Below, piece after piece: positions 54,724 to 62,509 of a stretch of DNA of 64,000 nucleotides (the first letter of the stretch is position 1; every line of letters begins with the position of its first letter). Under the pieces are notes generated by a model. The model was not told the DNA's origin. It searched no databases and was given only the letters and a program-made list of their open reading frames with translations. This DNA is from Actinosynnema sp. ALI-1.44. GTDB taxonomy: Bacteria; Actinomycetota; Actinomycetes; Mycobacteriales; Pseudonocardiaceae. The position numbers were made by a program, and so were the translations under genes. The DNA is taken from contig NZ_MTQO01000049.1 of assembly GCF_001984155.1 (NCBI RefSeq), positions 186,001 through 250,000 of the forward strand, in the 5' to 3' direction.

Positions 54724-55098
54724 TTAGCCGCTAGTGGCGATCGAGTGAGCGGGGAACGGCAGTACCGGCACCGAAGCGCCCGCGTTGACGGTGTACCGGT
54801 CGCCGGTGTAGTTCGTGCCGGAGTAAACCACCACCCACGATCCTCGTTTGTTCCAGATGGAGCGGACGGGACCGCCCGTATTGCCGGTGGAGTATCGCCA
54901 CGCGTAGGTGTTGTCGGAATAGCCGGTTCCGCTCCAGCCGCAGACGACGTTCACGGCAGCGTCGCATTGGGAATGGGACATGGGACGGAGACCGGAGTTC
55001 TCCGACGCGGCGGTAGCCTGGCTCGTCAGTGACAGGCCGAGAACGGCGGCGATGGCTCCGATTTTGAGAGTCGAACGCAAGTTTTCTCCCCGGTTCAT
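54724..55098 (-). CDS. Secreted I36-like inhibitor/crystallin-fold protein
   Basis: A 124-residue exported protein starting at ATG 55098 (MNRGENLRSTLKIGAIAAVL), with a signal peptide ending near ATAA. The mature ~90 residues contain two cysteines (SQCDAAVNVVCGW), then NKRGSWVVVYSGTNYTGDRY, the beta/gamma-crystallin-like fold of peptidase inhibitor family I36 (Streptomyces metalloproteinase inhibitor type). Probable extracellular protease inhibitor. The PHO box lies between this gene and phoU. Confidence 0.8.
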   Translation of the reverse strand: MNRGENLRSTLKIGAIAAVLGLSLTSQATAASENSGLRPMSHSQCDAAVNVVCGWSGTGYSDNTYAWRYSTGNTGGPVRSIWNKRGSWVVVYSGTNYTGDRYTVNAGASVPVLPFPAHSIATSG

Positions 55099-55188
55099 CG
55101 GTATGTAGGACAGGTTCCAGTCTGCCGGGCTCACCTGTGGTGTGTGCCCAGTCGTCGACCGGGCCGTGGCCCACGGTAACCACACGGC

Positions 55189-55221
55189 ATTTCACCGCCT
55201 TTTCACCGGCCTTTCGCGGCA
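55189..55221 (+). promoter_or_regulatory. PHO box (PhoP-binding direct repeats)
   Basis: Three consecutive 11-base direct repeat units occur: ATTTCACCGCC (55189-55199), TTTTCACCGGC (55200-55210) and CTTTCGCGGCA (55211-55221). They resemble the Streptomyces PhoP box, which is built of 11-base units with GTTCACC cores. They lie ~150 bases upstream of the PhoU ATG and ~90 bases from the divergent I36-like gene. Confidence 0.7.
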
Positions 55222-55367
55222 CTGGTCTCAGTGGTCACGCATTGCGCGGAGTTCTCCGCCGGAGAGCACGCGGCATGGCTGCGCAGGTGTGCTCGAGCAA
55301 ACGCCCAGCTGCCGTGCGCAGGGCCATGAAGGTGTGCCGCTTGTTCCAGATCGGGCAGAATGCCTGG

Positions 55368-56012
55368 ATGCGCGACGCCTTCCAGGGAGCTGTGGCCCAA
55401 CTCGGTACCGACCTCGCCGCCATGAGCGCGGCCGGTGCCGCCGCGATGCGGCACGCCACCCGGGCGCTGCTGGAGGCCGACCTACCGCTGGCCGAGCAGG
55501 TCCTCGCCGACGACGCCACCATCGATGCCCAACGCACCCAGTGCGAGGAACACGCCCACAGTCTGCTGGCCCTGCAAGCCCCGGTCGCCAGCGACCTGCG
55601 CGCGGTGCTCGCAGCGGTCTACTGCGCCGAAAAGATCGAGCGAATGGGCGACCTGGCCGCACACCTGGCCGACACCGCCCGCGTGGCCCACCCCAGCCAT
55701 GCCGTCCCGGTTGACCTGCGGGACACGGTCGCCGAACTGGGCCGGCTCACCGCGAGCATGGCCGATCGGCTGACCACATCCATCACCGCTCCCGAGCCGG
55801 GGGTGTTCACCCAACTGGCCGACATCGACAGGACGGTCGACGACCTGCACGCCGGCGTCCTGACCCAGATCACCGACCCGGACTTTCCGCACGGTCCGCG
55901 GGCGGCGGCCACCCTCGCCCTGGTGACCCGGTTCTACGAACGGTTCGCCGACCAGGTCGTGTCCGTGGCCCGACGCCTTGACTTCGTCACCACCGGCGAG
56001 CTACCCACTTGA
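55368..56012 (+). CDS. phoU: Phosphate-signalling protein PhoU
   Basis: A 214-residue protein of two PhoU three-helix bundles. The metal-binding helices are visible (VAAVYCAEKIERMGDLAAHL in the first, ALVTRFYERFADQVVSVARR in the second). PhoU damps PhoR/PhoP signalling and controls the Pst transporter. ATG 55368 matches the family N-terminus (MRDAFQGAVAQLGTDLAAM); an open frame continues upstream to 55137 without similarity. An upstream PHO box suggests induction under phosphate limitation. No pst or phoR/phoP gene is adjacent. Confidence 0.93.
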   Translation: MRDAFQGAVAQLGTDLAAMSAAGAAAMRHATRALLEADLPLAEQVLADDATIDAQRTQCEEHAHSLLALQAPVASDLRAVLAAVYCAEKIERMGDLAAHLADTARVAHPSHAVPVDLRDTVAELGRLTASMADRLTTSITAPEPGVFTQLADIDRTVDDLHAGVLTQITDPDFPHGPRAAATLALVTRFYERFADQVVSVARRLDFVTTGELPT

Positions 56013-56098
56013 CCCCGTGCGCTCCGTCGACGAACAGCACCGCGGCGCGCCGAACCTGTCCACAGTGGAGCCAGCCATGTCATCCGGTCGGGGGATCG

Positions 56099-56422
56099 CT
56101 ACGCTGGCCGAGGTGGCGGGGCGCTGCCGACGATGGGGCGCCACTGGCGCAGGCTGTCGACGCACACGCCGGGAGCCCGGTAGTGCGGGTCAGCGGCCAT
56201 GATCGCTTCCACTTCGGCCTGGTCGCCGCGGAACACCAGCAGCGCCCCCGAATCGTCCTGCCAGGGCTCGGCCATCACCAGTCGCCCCGCGGCGTGCAAC
56301 TCAGTCAAGTGCTGCCGGTGCGCCACACGCGCGGCCAACCGGCGGGGATTCTCGTACTGCGGCGTGGTTGTCGCGCGCGACCAGCCAGTCAGCCACCACG
56401 ACTGTGGTGTTGCCCGGTGCAC
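56099..56422 (-). CDS. YciI-family protein
   Basis: A 107-residue protein if GTG 56422 is the start. The YciI core is clear: YENPRRLAARVAHRQHLTEL, GRLVMAEPWQDDSGALLVFR, VEAIMAADPHYRAP and GVCVDSLRQWRPIVG. This is the dimeric alpha-beta barrel fold, and the conserved His (AHRQHL) and Asp (ADPHY) are kept. The ~20 residues before the core do not look like family sequence, so the 5' end may be altered. It overlaps the Crp fragment on the other strand. Confidence 0.75.
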   Translation of the reverse strand: MHRATPQSWWLTGWSRATTTPQYENPRRLAARVAHRQHLTELHAAGRLVMAEPWQDDSGALLVFRGDQAEVEAIMAADPHYRAPGVCVDSLRQWRPIVGSAPPPRPA

Positions 56423-56598
56423 AGCAAGGACTCGCCGAAGCGGTCGGAGCGACTCGCGTGTCGGTCCATCGCGCGCTGCGGGCACTGGCGGCCGAAGGCG
56501 TTGTCCACATCGAACCGGGCCTTGTGAGGATCCTTGCTCCCGAACTGCTGGCCCGCCGAGCCGAGCCCGATGCCGTAGGGCACGACGGGAAGGCGTGA
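56413..56598 (+). pseudogene. Crp/Fnr-family regulator C-terminal fragment
   Basis: The frame reads QQGLAEAVGATRVSVHRALR and then ALAAEGVVHIEPGLVRILAP, the helix-turn-helix of a Crp/Fnr regulator, and ends at 56598. The cyclic-nucleotide-binding N-terminal domain is absent and the fragment runs antisense into the YciI gene. This is a truncated gene. Confidence 0.6.
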
Positions 56599-56689
56599 AC
56601 GGTGCCGATGGCAGGCGCTGGTCCCGGGTTTCGCCGAGTGCCCCGGCGGGTAACGAGCACCTTGACAGCGTCGGCAATGGAGGTGCTGG

Positions 56690-58045
56690 GTGGTCGACAC
56701 GCTCGTCGTGCTGGGTGCTTCGGGTGATCTGGCGGGGCGGTACCTGCTCCCGGCCGCGGCACGGTTGCACGCGGCAGGCATGCTCGATGATCGGGTGACG
56801 ATCGTGGGCGTGGATCGCGGCACGGCGGACGACGACTCGTTCAGAGCCGAGGCGGCCAAGCGGCTGGAGCACCACGCACCGGACCTCCCCGCGCCGGTGG
56901 TTGCCGAATTCGTCAGACGACTGCGATACCACCCCGCGGACGTGACCGACCCCGGCGATCTCGGGTCGGCGCTGGGCAGTCTGCGCGGACCGGCCGTGAT
57001 CTACCTGGCGCTGCCCAATGCGATCTTCCTGGACACGCTCCGCGCACTGGCACACCATCCGCTGCCGGCGGGCAGCAGGCTCGTGGTGGAGAAGCCGTTC
57101 GGTGCCGACCTGGCGGACGCCCGACGGCTCAACGAGGCGATCCACTCCTGCTTCGACGAACGGGATGTCTTCCGCGTCGACCATTTCCTGGCCAAGCAGA
57201 CCGTGTTGAACGTGCTCGGGCTGCGGTTCGCCAACCGGATCTTCGAACCGGTCTGGAACGCCCTGCACGTCAGCTCGGTGGACATCGTCTGGGACGAGAC
57301 GCTCGCGCTCGAAAACCGCGCTGGCTACTACGATTCCGCGGGCGCGCTCAAGGACATGATCCAGAACCACCTGCTCCAACTGCTGGCGCTGGTCGCCATG
57401 GAACCGCCCACCAGCATGAGCGAGCGGGACCTGCGCAACGGAAAGGTCGACGTCCTGCGCGCGGTCAGGGCGCCCGACCCCGCCCGGATGGCCCAGCTCA
57501 CCCGCCGAGCCCGATACACAGCCGGTCAGGTCGACGCCCGGGACGTTCCAGCGTACGCGGACGAGTCCGGTGTGGACCCCAGCAGGGAGACCGAGACGTT
57601 CGCGGAGGTCACGCTGTTCGTCGACAACTGGCGATGGGCCGGGGTGCCGTTCCGGCTGCGCAGCGGCAAGGCGCTGGGCCGTGACCACCGGGCGATCCTC
57701 GTCCACTTCAAACCCACGCCGCACCAGCCGTTCCCGGACACCGCACCGGCCGACGTACTGCGCTTCGCACTCGACCCGGACCGGGTCGAACTCGCCGTGA
57801 ACCTCAACGGTGCCGGTGACCCGTTCGACCTGGAGCGCGCCGAACTGGCCGCCCGGTTCCCGGCCAACGACCTGCCCGCCTACTCGCGGCTGCTGGTGGA
57901 GGTACTGCGCGGCGACCAGACCCTGGCCATCCGCGCCGACGAGGCCGAGGAGTGCTGGCGGATCGTGGAGCCGATCCTCGACGCATGGGCGGCAGGCGCG
58001 GTCCCGCTCGAGACCTACCCCGCCGGTTCAGCCGGTCCAGCGTAG
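56690..58045 (+). CDS. zwf: Glucose-6-phosphate dehydrogenase
   Basis: A 451-residue NAD(P)-dependent oxidoreductase of the pentose phosphate pathway. The Rossmann motif is VVLGASGDLAGRYLLPA. The substrate site is VFRVDHFLAKQTVLNVLGLR (usual R-I-D-H-Y-L-G-K, here with Val, Phe and Ala). Substrate loops include VVEKPFGADL and YYDSAGALKDMIQNHLLQLL. It is slightly shorter than typical (~480-510) and lies apart from tal/tkt/opcA, so it may be a secondary isozyme. The GTG start has GGAGG six bases upstream. Confidence 0.9.
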   Translation: MVDTLVVLGASGDLAGRYLLPAAARLHAAGMLDDRVTIVGVDRGTADDDSFRAEAAKRLEHHAPDLPAPVVAEFVRRLRYHPADVTDPGDLGSALGSLRGPAVIYLALPNAIFLDTLRALAHHPLPAGSRLVVEKPFGADLADARRLNEAIHSCFDERDVFRVDHFLAKQTVLNVLGLRFANRIFEPVWNALHVSSVDIVWDETLALENRAGYYDSAGALKDMIQNHLLQLLALVAMEPPTSMSERDLRNGKVDVLRAVRAPDPARMAQLTRRARYTAGQVDARDVPAYADESGVDPSRETETFAEVTLFVDNWRWAGVPFRLRSGKALGRDHRAILVHFKPTPHQPFPDTAPADVLRFALDPDRVELAVNLNGAGDPFDLERAELAARFPANDLPAYSRLLVEVLRGDQTLAIRADEAEECWRIVEPILDAWAAGAVPLETYPAGSAGPA

Positions 58046-58265
58046 GCGCGGAATGAGCGAGACGCCCGCACTGCGTCCCGACGAGTGCGCCGACAGAAAG
58101 CTTGTTCTTCCCACTGCGGCAAAGCGGACTTTTCTCTGAGCCTCACGGTCGGCCCGGTTTGCGGTTGATCCATTTTTGCGGCATCTTTACGCGCGGTGCG
58201 CCGGGAAGTCTGGTCGGCACTTCGCTGCACGGTGGAGCGGAGTTGAGGCGAGGGGAGACTTCTAC

Positions 58266-59474
58266 GTGGCGCTGGTGCTGGCGTTCGGCGTGGTGTTGTT
58301 GATCAGCGTGTCGCTGTCGGGAGTCGCCGCCAGAACCGTGCTGTCGACCGCGCTGATGTTCCTCGTCGCCGGTGCCCTGATCGGCCAGGGCGGTTTCGAC
58401 CTCGTCCAGATCTCGCCGACCGGACCGCTGGTCACCGGTCTGGCTGACATCGCGTTGTTCACGGTGTTGTTCACCGACGGCCAGCGGGCCAGCCTGCCCG
58501 CGTTGAAGGAGGGCTGGCGGCTGTCGGGCCGCGCGTTGGGTCTGGCGATGCCGCTGACCATGATCGGCATCGCGATCCCCGGCCACTTCCTGGCCGGGCT
58601 GGACTGGCCGACCGCGCTGCTGCTCGGCGCGATCCTCTCCCCCACCGACCCCGTGTTCGCCTCCGCGATCGTCGGCCGCGACGACGTCCCGCTGCGCCTG
58701 CGCCGCCTGCTGAACGTCGAATCCGGGCTCAACGACGGACTCGCGCTCCCGTTCGTGCTCATCTTCCTGGCCACCGCCAATGGCCAGGAGTCCGACCTCG
58801 GCAAGGTCGGCATCGAGTTGGCGCTCGGCCTGGTCCTCGGCGTCGTCATCCCCGCCGTCGTCGCGCTGGCCTGGCGGCTGCGCGTCCTGACCGCCGAGCC
58901 GCGACTGCAGGCGCTCGGACCGTTGGCGATCGCGGTCGCGCTGTTCGCCGCCTGCCACCTGACCCACGCCAATCCCTATCTGGCCGCGTTCATCGCCGGG
59001 TCGACCCTGGCCACGCTGGACCGCACGGCTGCCGAGCACTTCGAGCCGCTCGGTGACCTGCTGTCCGAACTGACCAAATTCGGCGCGCTCCTGGTCTTCG
59101 GCGCCCTGATCACCCCGGAGCGGATCTCTCACCTGAGCCTGGGCGACTGGACTGTCGCCGTACTGGCCATCCTGCTCGTGCGCCCGGCGAGCATGCTCCT
59201 GTCGCTGGTGCGCACCCGCCTGCCCCAACGAGAACGGACCGCCGCGGCGTGGTTCGGCCCGAAGGGCTTCGCGTCCGTGGTCTACGGCCTGCTCGCCCTC
59301 CAGTCCGGTATCCCGGCCGGTGAACACGTCTTCGACCTCGTGGCCATCACCATCGCCGTGTCGATCGTGCTGCACTCCTCCACCGACGTCCCCGTCGCCA
59401 AGGCCCTGCGGGTGGAATGCCCCGACAACCTGCCGACCGGCGCGCGTCAAGACCACGACAGGAAATCGGCATGA
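58266..59474 (+). CDS. NhaP/CPA1-type Na+/H+ antiporter
   Basis: A 402-residue cation/proton antiporter with about twelve membrane segments. The ion-binding region appears as GAILSPTDPVFASAIVG and NVESGLNDGLALPFVLIF; these TDP and ND motifs are typical of CPA1. The GTG at 58266 has GAGGGGAG eight bases upstream. It is the first of three co-oriented genes with a CBS protein 27 bases downstream and an NhaD-like carrier after that, suggesting pH or Na+ homeostasis. Confidence 0.9.
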   Translation: MALVLAFGVVLLISVSLSGVAARTVLSTALMFLVAGALIGQGGFDLVQISPTGPLVTGLADIALFTVLFTDGQRASLPALKEGWRLSGRALGLAMPLTMIGIAIPGHFLAGLDWPTALLLGAILSPTDPVFASAIVGRDDVPLRLRRLLNVESGLNDGLALPFVLIFLATANGQESDLGKVGIELALGLVLGVVIPAVVALAWRLRVLTAEPRLQALGPLAIAVALFAACHLTHANPYLAAFIAGSTLATLDRTAAEHFEPLGDLLSELTKFGALLVFGALITPERISHLSLGDWTVAVLAILLVRPASMLLSLVRTRLPQRERTAAAWFGPKGFASVVYGLLALQSGIPAGEHVFDLVAITIAVSIVLHSSTDVPVAKALRVECPDNLPTGARQDHDRKSA

Positions 59475-59501
59475 GCTGCCCCACGGTCGTATTCTGCGGG
59501 T

Positions 59502-59945
59502 GTGCGAGCACGGGACATGGCCGAGGAGTACCCGGTCACCAGCCTGGACGCCGACGCGCTGGAAGCCGCTCGGCTGATGGGCGAGCACCGCATGCCCGGA
59601 CTGGTGGTGACCGACACCGACGGCTGCCCGCACTCAGTGCTGGGCGCATCCCAGGTAGTGCGCTTCCTGGTGCCGAGCTACGTCCAGGACGACCCGGCAC
59701 TGGCCGGGGTGATCGACGAGCAGTTCGCCGACAAGGTGGCCGACAAGCTCTCCGGACACATCGTGCGCGAGTTGCTTCCCAAGGACCGTCCGGAGTTGGC
59801 GGTCGCCGAGGCGGACGACACGGTCATCGAGGTGGCCGCGGTGATGGCCCGCATGCGCTGCCCGTTGGTCGCGGTCGTCGAGAACAAGCAGCTCATCGGC
59901 GTGATCACCGCATCCCGGTTGCTGGAGTTCGCCCTGGCACGCTGA
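59502..59945 (+). CDS. CBS-domain pair protein
   Basis: A 147-residue cytoplasmic protein made of two CBS motifs ([37 protein letters not shown]; then [38 protein letters not shown]). CBS pairs bind adenosine nucleotides and regulate enzymes or channels. Its place between two ion-transporter genes, with 27- and 7-base gaps, suggests it gates one of them (inference). The start is GTG 59502. Confidence 0.88.
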   Translation: MRARDMAEEYPVTSLDADALEAARLMGEHRMPGLVVTDTDGCPHSVLGASQVVRFLVPSYVQDDPALAGVIDEQFADKVADKLSGHIVRELLPKDRPELAVAEADDTVIEVAAVMARMRCPLVAVVENKQLIGVITASRLLEFALAR

Positions 59946-59952
59946 GGAGCAC

Positions 59953-61239
59953 GTGGTGATCGCCGTCGCGGTCACCGTGTTCGTGGTGGCCTACATCCTC
60001 ATCGCGACCGAGAAGGTCCACCGCCTGATCGCCGCACTCGGCGGCGCCGCGGTGCTGATGGCCATCGGTGTCGTCGGCTCGCAAGACGCCTTCTACTCGC
60101 ACGACACCGGCATCGACTGGGACGTCATCTTCCTGCTGCTCGGCATGATGATCATCGTCGGGGTGCTGCGCAGGACCGGCGTGTTCGAATACGTCGCGAT
60201 CTGGGCCGCCAAGCGCGCGGGCGGGTCACCCCTCAGAGTCATGATCCTGCTGGTCCTGATCACCGCGATCGCCTCGGCGTTCCTGGACAACGTCACCACC
60301 GTGCTGCTGATCGCGCCGGTCACCCTGCTCGTGTGCGACCGGCTCGGGATCAGCCCGATCCCGTTCCTGATCGCCGAAGTGCTCGCCTCGAACATCGGCG
60401 GCGCGGCCACGTTGATCGGCGACCCGCCCAACATCATCATCGGCAGCCGGGCGGGCTTGTCGTTCAACGACTTCCTCGCCCACATGACGCCGATCATCGC
60501 CGTCGAGCTGATCGTGTTCACACTGATCCTGCCGTTGCTGTTCCGCGGCTCGTTCACGGCCGACCCCGACCGCGTCGCCAGTGTGATGGCGCTCAACGAG
60601 CGCGAAGCGATCCGCGACACCCGGCTGCTGGTCAAGTGCGGCGCGGTGCTCCTTGTGGTCTTCGTCGGCTTCGTCGGGCACTCGGCGTTCCACATCGAAC
60701 CCTCCGTGGTCGCGCTGCTGGGCGCCGGGGTCTTGGTCCTGATCACGAACCTGCGACCACGTGACTTCATGGGCGGTGTCGAGTGGGAGACGCTGCTGTT
60801 CTTCGCCGGGTTGTTCATCATGGTGGGCGCACTGGTCAAAACCGGTGTCATCGGCACTCTCGCCACCTGGGCCGCCGATGCCACCGGCGGTGACGCGCTC
60901 GTGGCGGTGATGCTGATCCTCGGCGTGTCCGCCCTGCTGTCCGGGGTCATCGACAACATCCCCTACGTGGCCACCATGAGCCCACTCGTGCACCAACTGG
61001 CCGCGGGCATCAGCGACCCGACCCACTCCCAGGCATTGTGGTGGTCGTTGGCGCTCGGCGCGGACCTGGGCGGGAACATGACCGCCGTCGGCGCCAGCGC
61101 CAACGTCGTCGTACTGGGCATCGCCGCTCGTGCCGGATCCCCGATCAGCTTCTGGGAGTTCACCAAGAAAGGCTCGATCGTCACAGTGATCACGATCGCG
61201 GTCGCCGCTCCGTATCTCTGGTGGCGTTACTTCGCCTGA
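59953..61239 (+). CDS. ArsB/NhaD-type ion transporter
   Basis: A 428-residue membrane protein of the ion-transporter superfamily (ArsB/NhaD, citrate transporter-like). Eleven or so segments are expected. The signature half-repeats are [20 protein letters not shown] and [20 protein letters not shown], typical of NhaD/ArsB, plus [20 protein letters not shown] and [15 protein letters not shown]. It could exchange Na+/H+ or export an oxyanion. GGAG precedes the GTG start. It completes the three-gene operon and converges with the DUF5662 gene. Confidence 0.9.
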   Translation: MVIAVAVTVFVVAYILIATEKVHRLIAALGGAAVLMAIGVVGSQDAFYSHDTGIDWDVIFLLLGMMIIVGVLRRTGVFEYVAIWAAKRAGGSPLRVMILLVLITAIASAFLDNVTTVLLIAPVTLLVCDRLGISPIPFLIAEVLASNIGGAATLIGDPPNIIIGSRAGLSFNDFLAHMTPIIAVELIVFTLILPLLFRGSFTADPDRVASVMALNEREAIRDTRLLVKCGAVLLVVFVGFVGHSAFHIEPSVVALLGAGVLVLITNLRPRDFMGGVEWETLLFFAGLFIMVGALVKTGVIGTLATWAADATGGDALVAVMLILGVSALLSGVIDNIPYVATMSPLVHQLAAGISDPTHSQALWWSLALGADLGGNMTAVGASANVVVLGIAARAGSPISFWEFTKKGSIVTVITIAVAAPYLWWRYFA

Positions 61240-61249
61240 CAGCGCCGTG

Positions 61250-61741
61250 TCAGGGCGCTGCGTTGTGGTCTGGCTCCGCGGCCAGCCACCCGAAGTGGCG
61301 AGCGGTGTTCGCCAGGATGTCCATCAGCTGTGGTGCGATACCGAACCGTTCGCGGTTGATCGTCAGGCTGTCCGCGAGGTCGCCATGCGAGGTGCGTTCG
61401 GTGGCCGCCTTCCAGTCCGCCAGCATCTCGAGCAGGTCGACGAGGGTCATGCCGTTGATCCCGTCGGCGAAGTGCTCTGGGTGATGACGGTTGTGCGCGT
61501 AATGGTGTCGCAGCCCCTCGCCCATCGCGTCGACCAGAGTCCGATACTCCACGCTGCCGTAGGTCGCGGTGCGCAGTTGCGGCACGACCTCGTCGTAGAC
61601 TGCCCGCTCCGGCTCGCGGGTCTTGCTCAGGTCGTGTCGGACCGACCGGTCAAGCAACTCCTTGATCAGCTCGCCCATCAGCTCGGCGACTCGCAGGCTG
61701 TGCCGAAGAGTGTCTGGCGTGGAGTCGAACGACATGGTCAT
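61250..61741 (-). CDS. DUF5662 family protein
   Basis: A 163-residue cytoplasmic protein. The conserved His/Asp cluster includes VRHDLSKTREPERAVYDEV, then GLRHHYAHNRHHPEHFADGI and LLEMLADWKAATERTSHGDL. The pattern suggests a divalent-metal phosphohydrolase-like (HD-like) helical fold. Function is unknown; homologues are common in phages and actinomycetes. The starts ATG 61741 and ATG 61735 are nearly equivalent. Confidence 0.82.
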   Translation of the reverse strand: MTMSFDSTPDTLRHSLRVAELMGELIKELLDRSVRHDLSKTREPERAVYDEVVPQLRTATYGSVEYRTLVDAMGEGLRHHYAHNRHHPEHFADGINGMTLVDLLEMLADWKAATERTSHGDLADSLTINRERFGIAPQLMDILANTARHFGWLAAEPDHNAAP

Positions 61742-61812
61742 GTACCCCCTGGTGTGGGCCGCCCGTGATGTGATTGCCGACGGGCAGGATCGATCGTGCA
61801 GCCTGCACGCAC

Positions 61813-62412
61813 CTAGGTACTCCTGAACAGCCGGTCCAGGTGCACGTCGATCGCGGCGAGCGCGTCCTGGGGCTCGATCACGTCGAGTTCGATCAGGGAG
61901 GTGAAACCGGTGAGGGCGAGGAGCAGGTTGATCTCGGTCGCCGGGTCGCAGCCGGGGTCGATGTGCCCGTCGGCGATCGCCTGGCGGACCAACTGCTCGA
62001 CGAGGGCCCGCCCTTGGACGAGGCCGCGGCGCGCATGCTCGTGTACGGCCTTGTCGTGCAGCGCCTCCAGGACGTAGGCGGCGCTCATCCGGCTGGTCGC
62101 GCGGGCGTCGGCGTGCAGGGGAAGCATTTCTGCGAGCGTCAGTCGCAGCACCTCACGGGGGTGCGGACGGTCACCGAGCTTTTCGAGCCCCTGGTGTACC
62201 CGCAGCGAGGTCTGCTCGGACGCGAAATCCATGGCGAAGGAGAGCATCGCGGTCCGGGAGGCGAAGTAGTGCTGCAGCTGCCCGAGTGACATGCCCGCCT
62301 CCTGCGCCACCACGCGCATCGTCAGCTGTGTGACGCCGCGCTGCTCCACCACCCGCCACAGTGCGCGGGCGATCGCTTCGCGGCGTCCGCGGTGATCCAC
62401 CTGTTTCGGCAT
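61813..62412 (-). CDS. TetR-family transcriptional regulator
   Basis: A 199-residue regulator. The N-terminal helix-turn-helix (EAIARALWRVVEQRGVTQLT, VVAQEAGMSLGQLQHYFASR) is followed by a helical ligand domain (DRPHPREVLRLTLAEMLPL onward). ATG 62412 with GAGGGAAGGG upstream was preferred to one at 62460, which would put the start inside the operator region. It is divergent from the carboxylesterase gene and probably represses it. Confidence 0.9.
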   Translation of the reverse strand: MPKQVDHRGRREAIARALWRVVEQRGVTQLTMRVVAQEAGMSLGQLQHYFASRTAMLSFAMDFASEQTSLRVHQGLEKLGDRPHPREVLRLTLAEMLPLHADARATSRMSAAYVLEALHDKAVHEHARRGLVQGRALVEQLVRQAIADGHIDPGCDPATEINLLLALTGFTSLIELDVIEPQDALAAIDVHLDRLFRST

Positions 62413-62446
62413 CGCCGACCCTTCCCTCGTACCCCGGGACCGTTCC

Positions 62447-62472
62447 AATACAGTTGACATAATACACTTGAC
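62447..62472. promoter_or_regulatory. 12-base direct repeats, probable TetR operator/promoter
   Basis: AATACAGTTGAC (62447-62458) and AATACACTTGAC (62461-62472) are direct repeats differing at one base, with a 14-base period. TTGACA at 62454-62459 could be a -35 element for the esterase gene. The site is centred between the divergent TetR and esterase starts. Confidence 0.55.
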
Positions 62473-62509
62473 CTACAACTCTGTGGTCCACTCGAGGGAA
62501 GGAATCGTC

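Noticed and set aside
58143-59633. 496-codon minus-strand frame
   Set aside because: It is antisense to the NhaP antiporter and is a charged low-complexity shadow translation.
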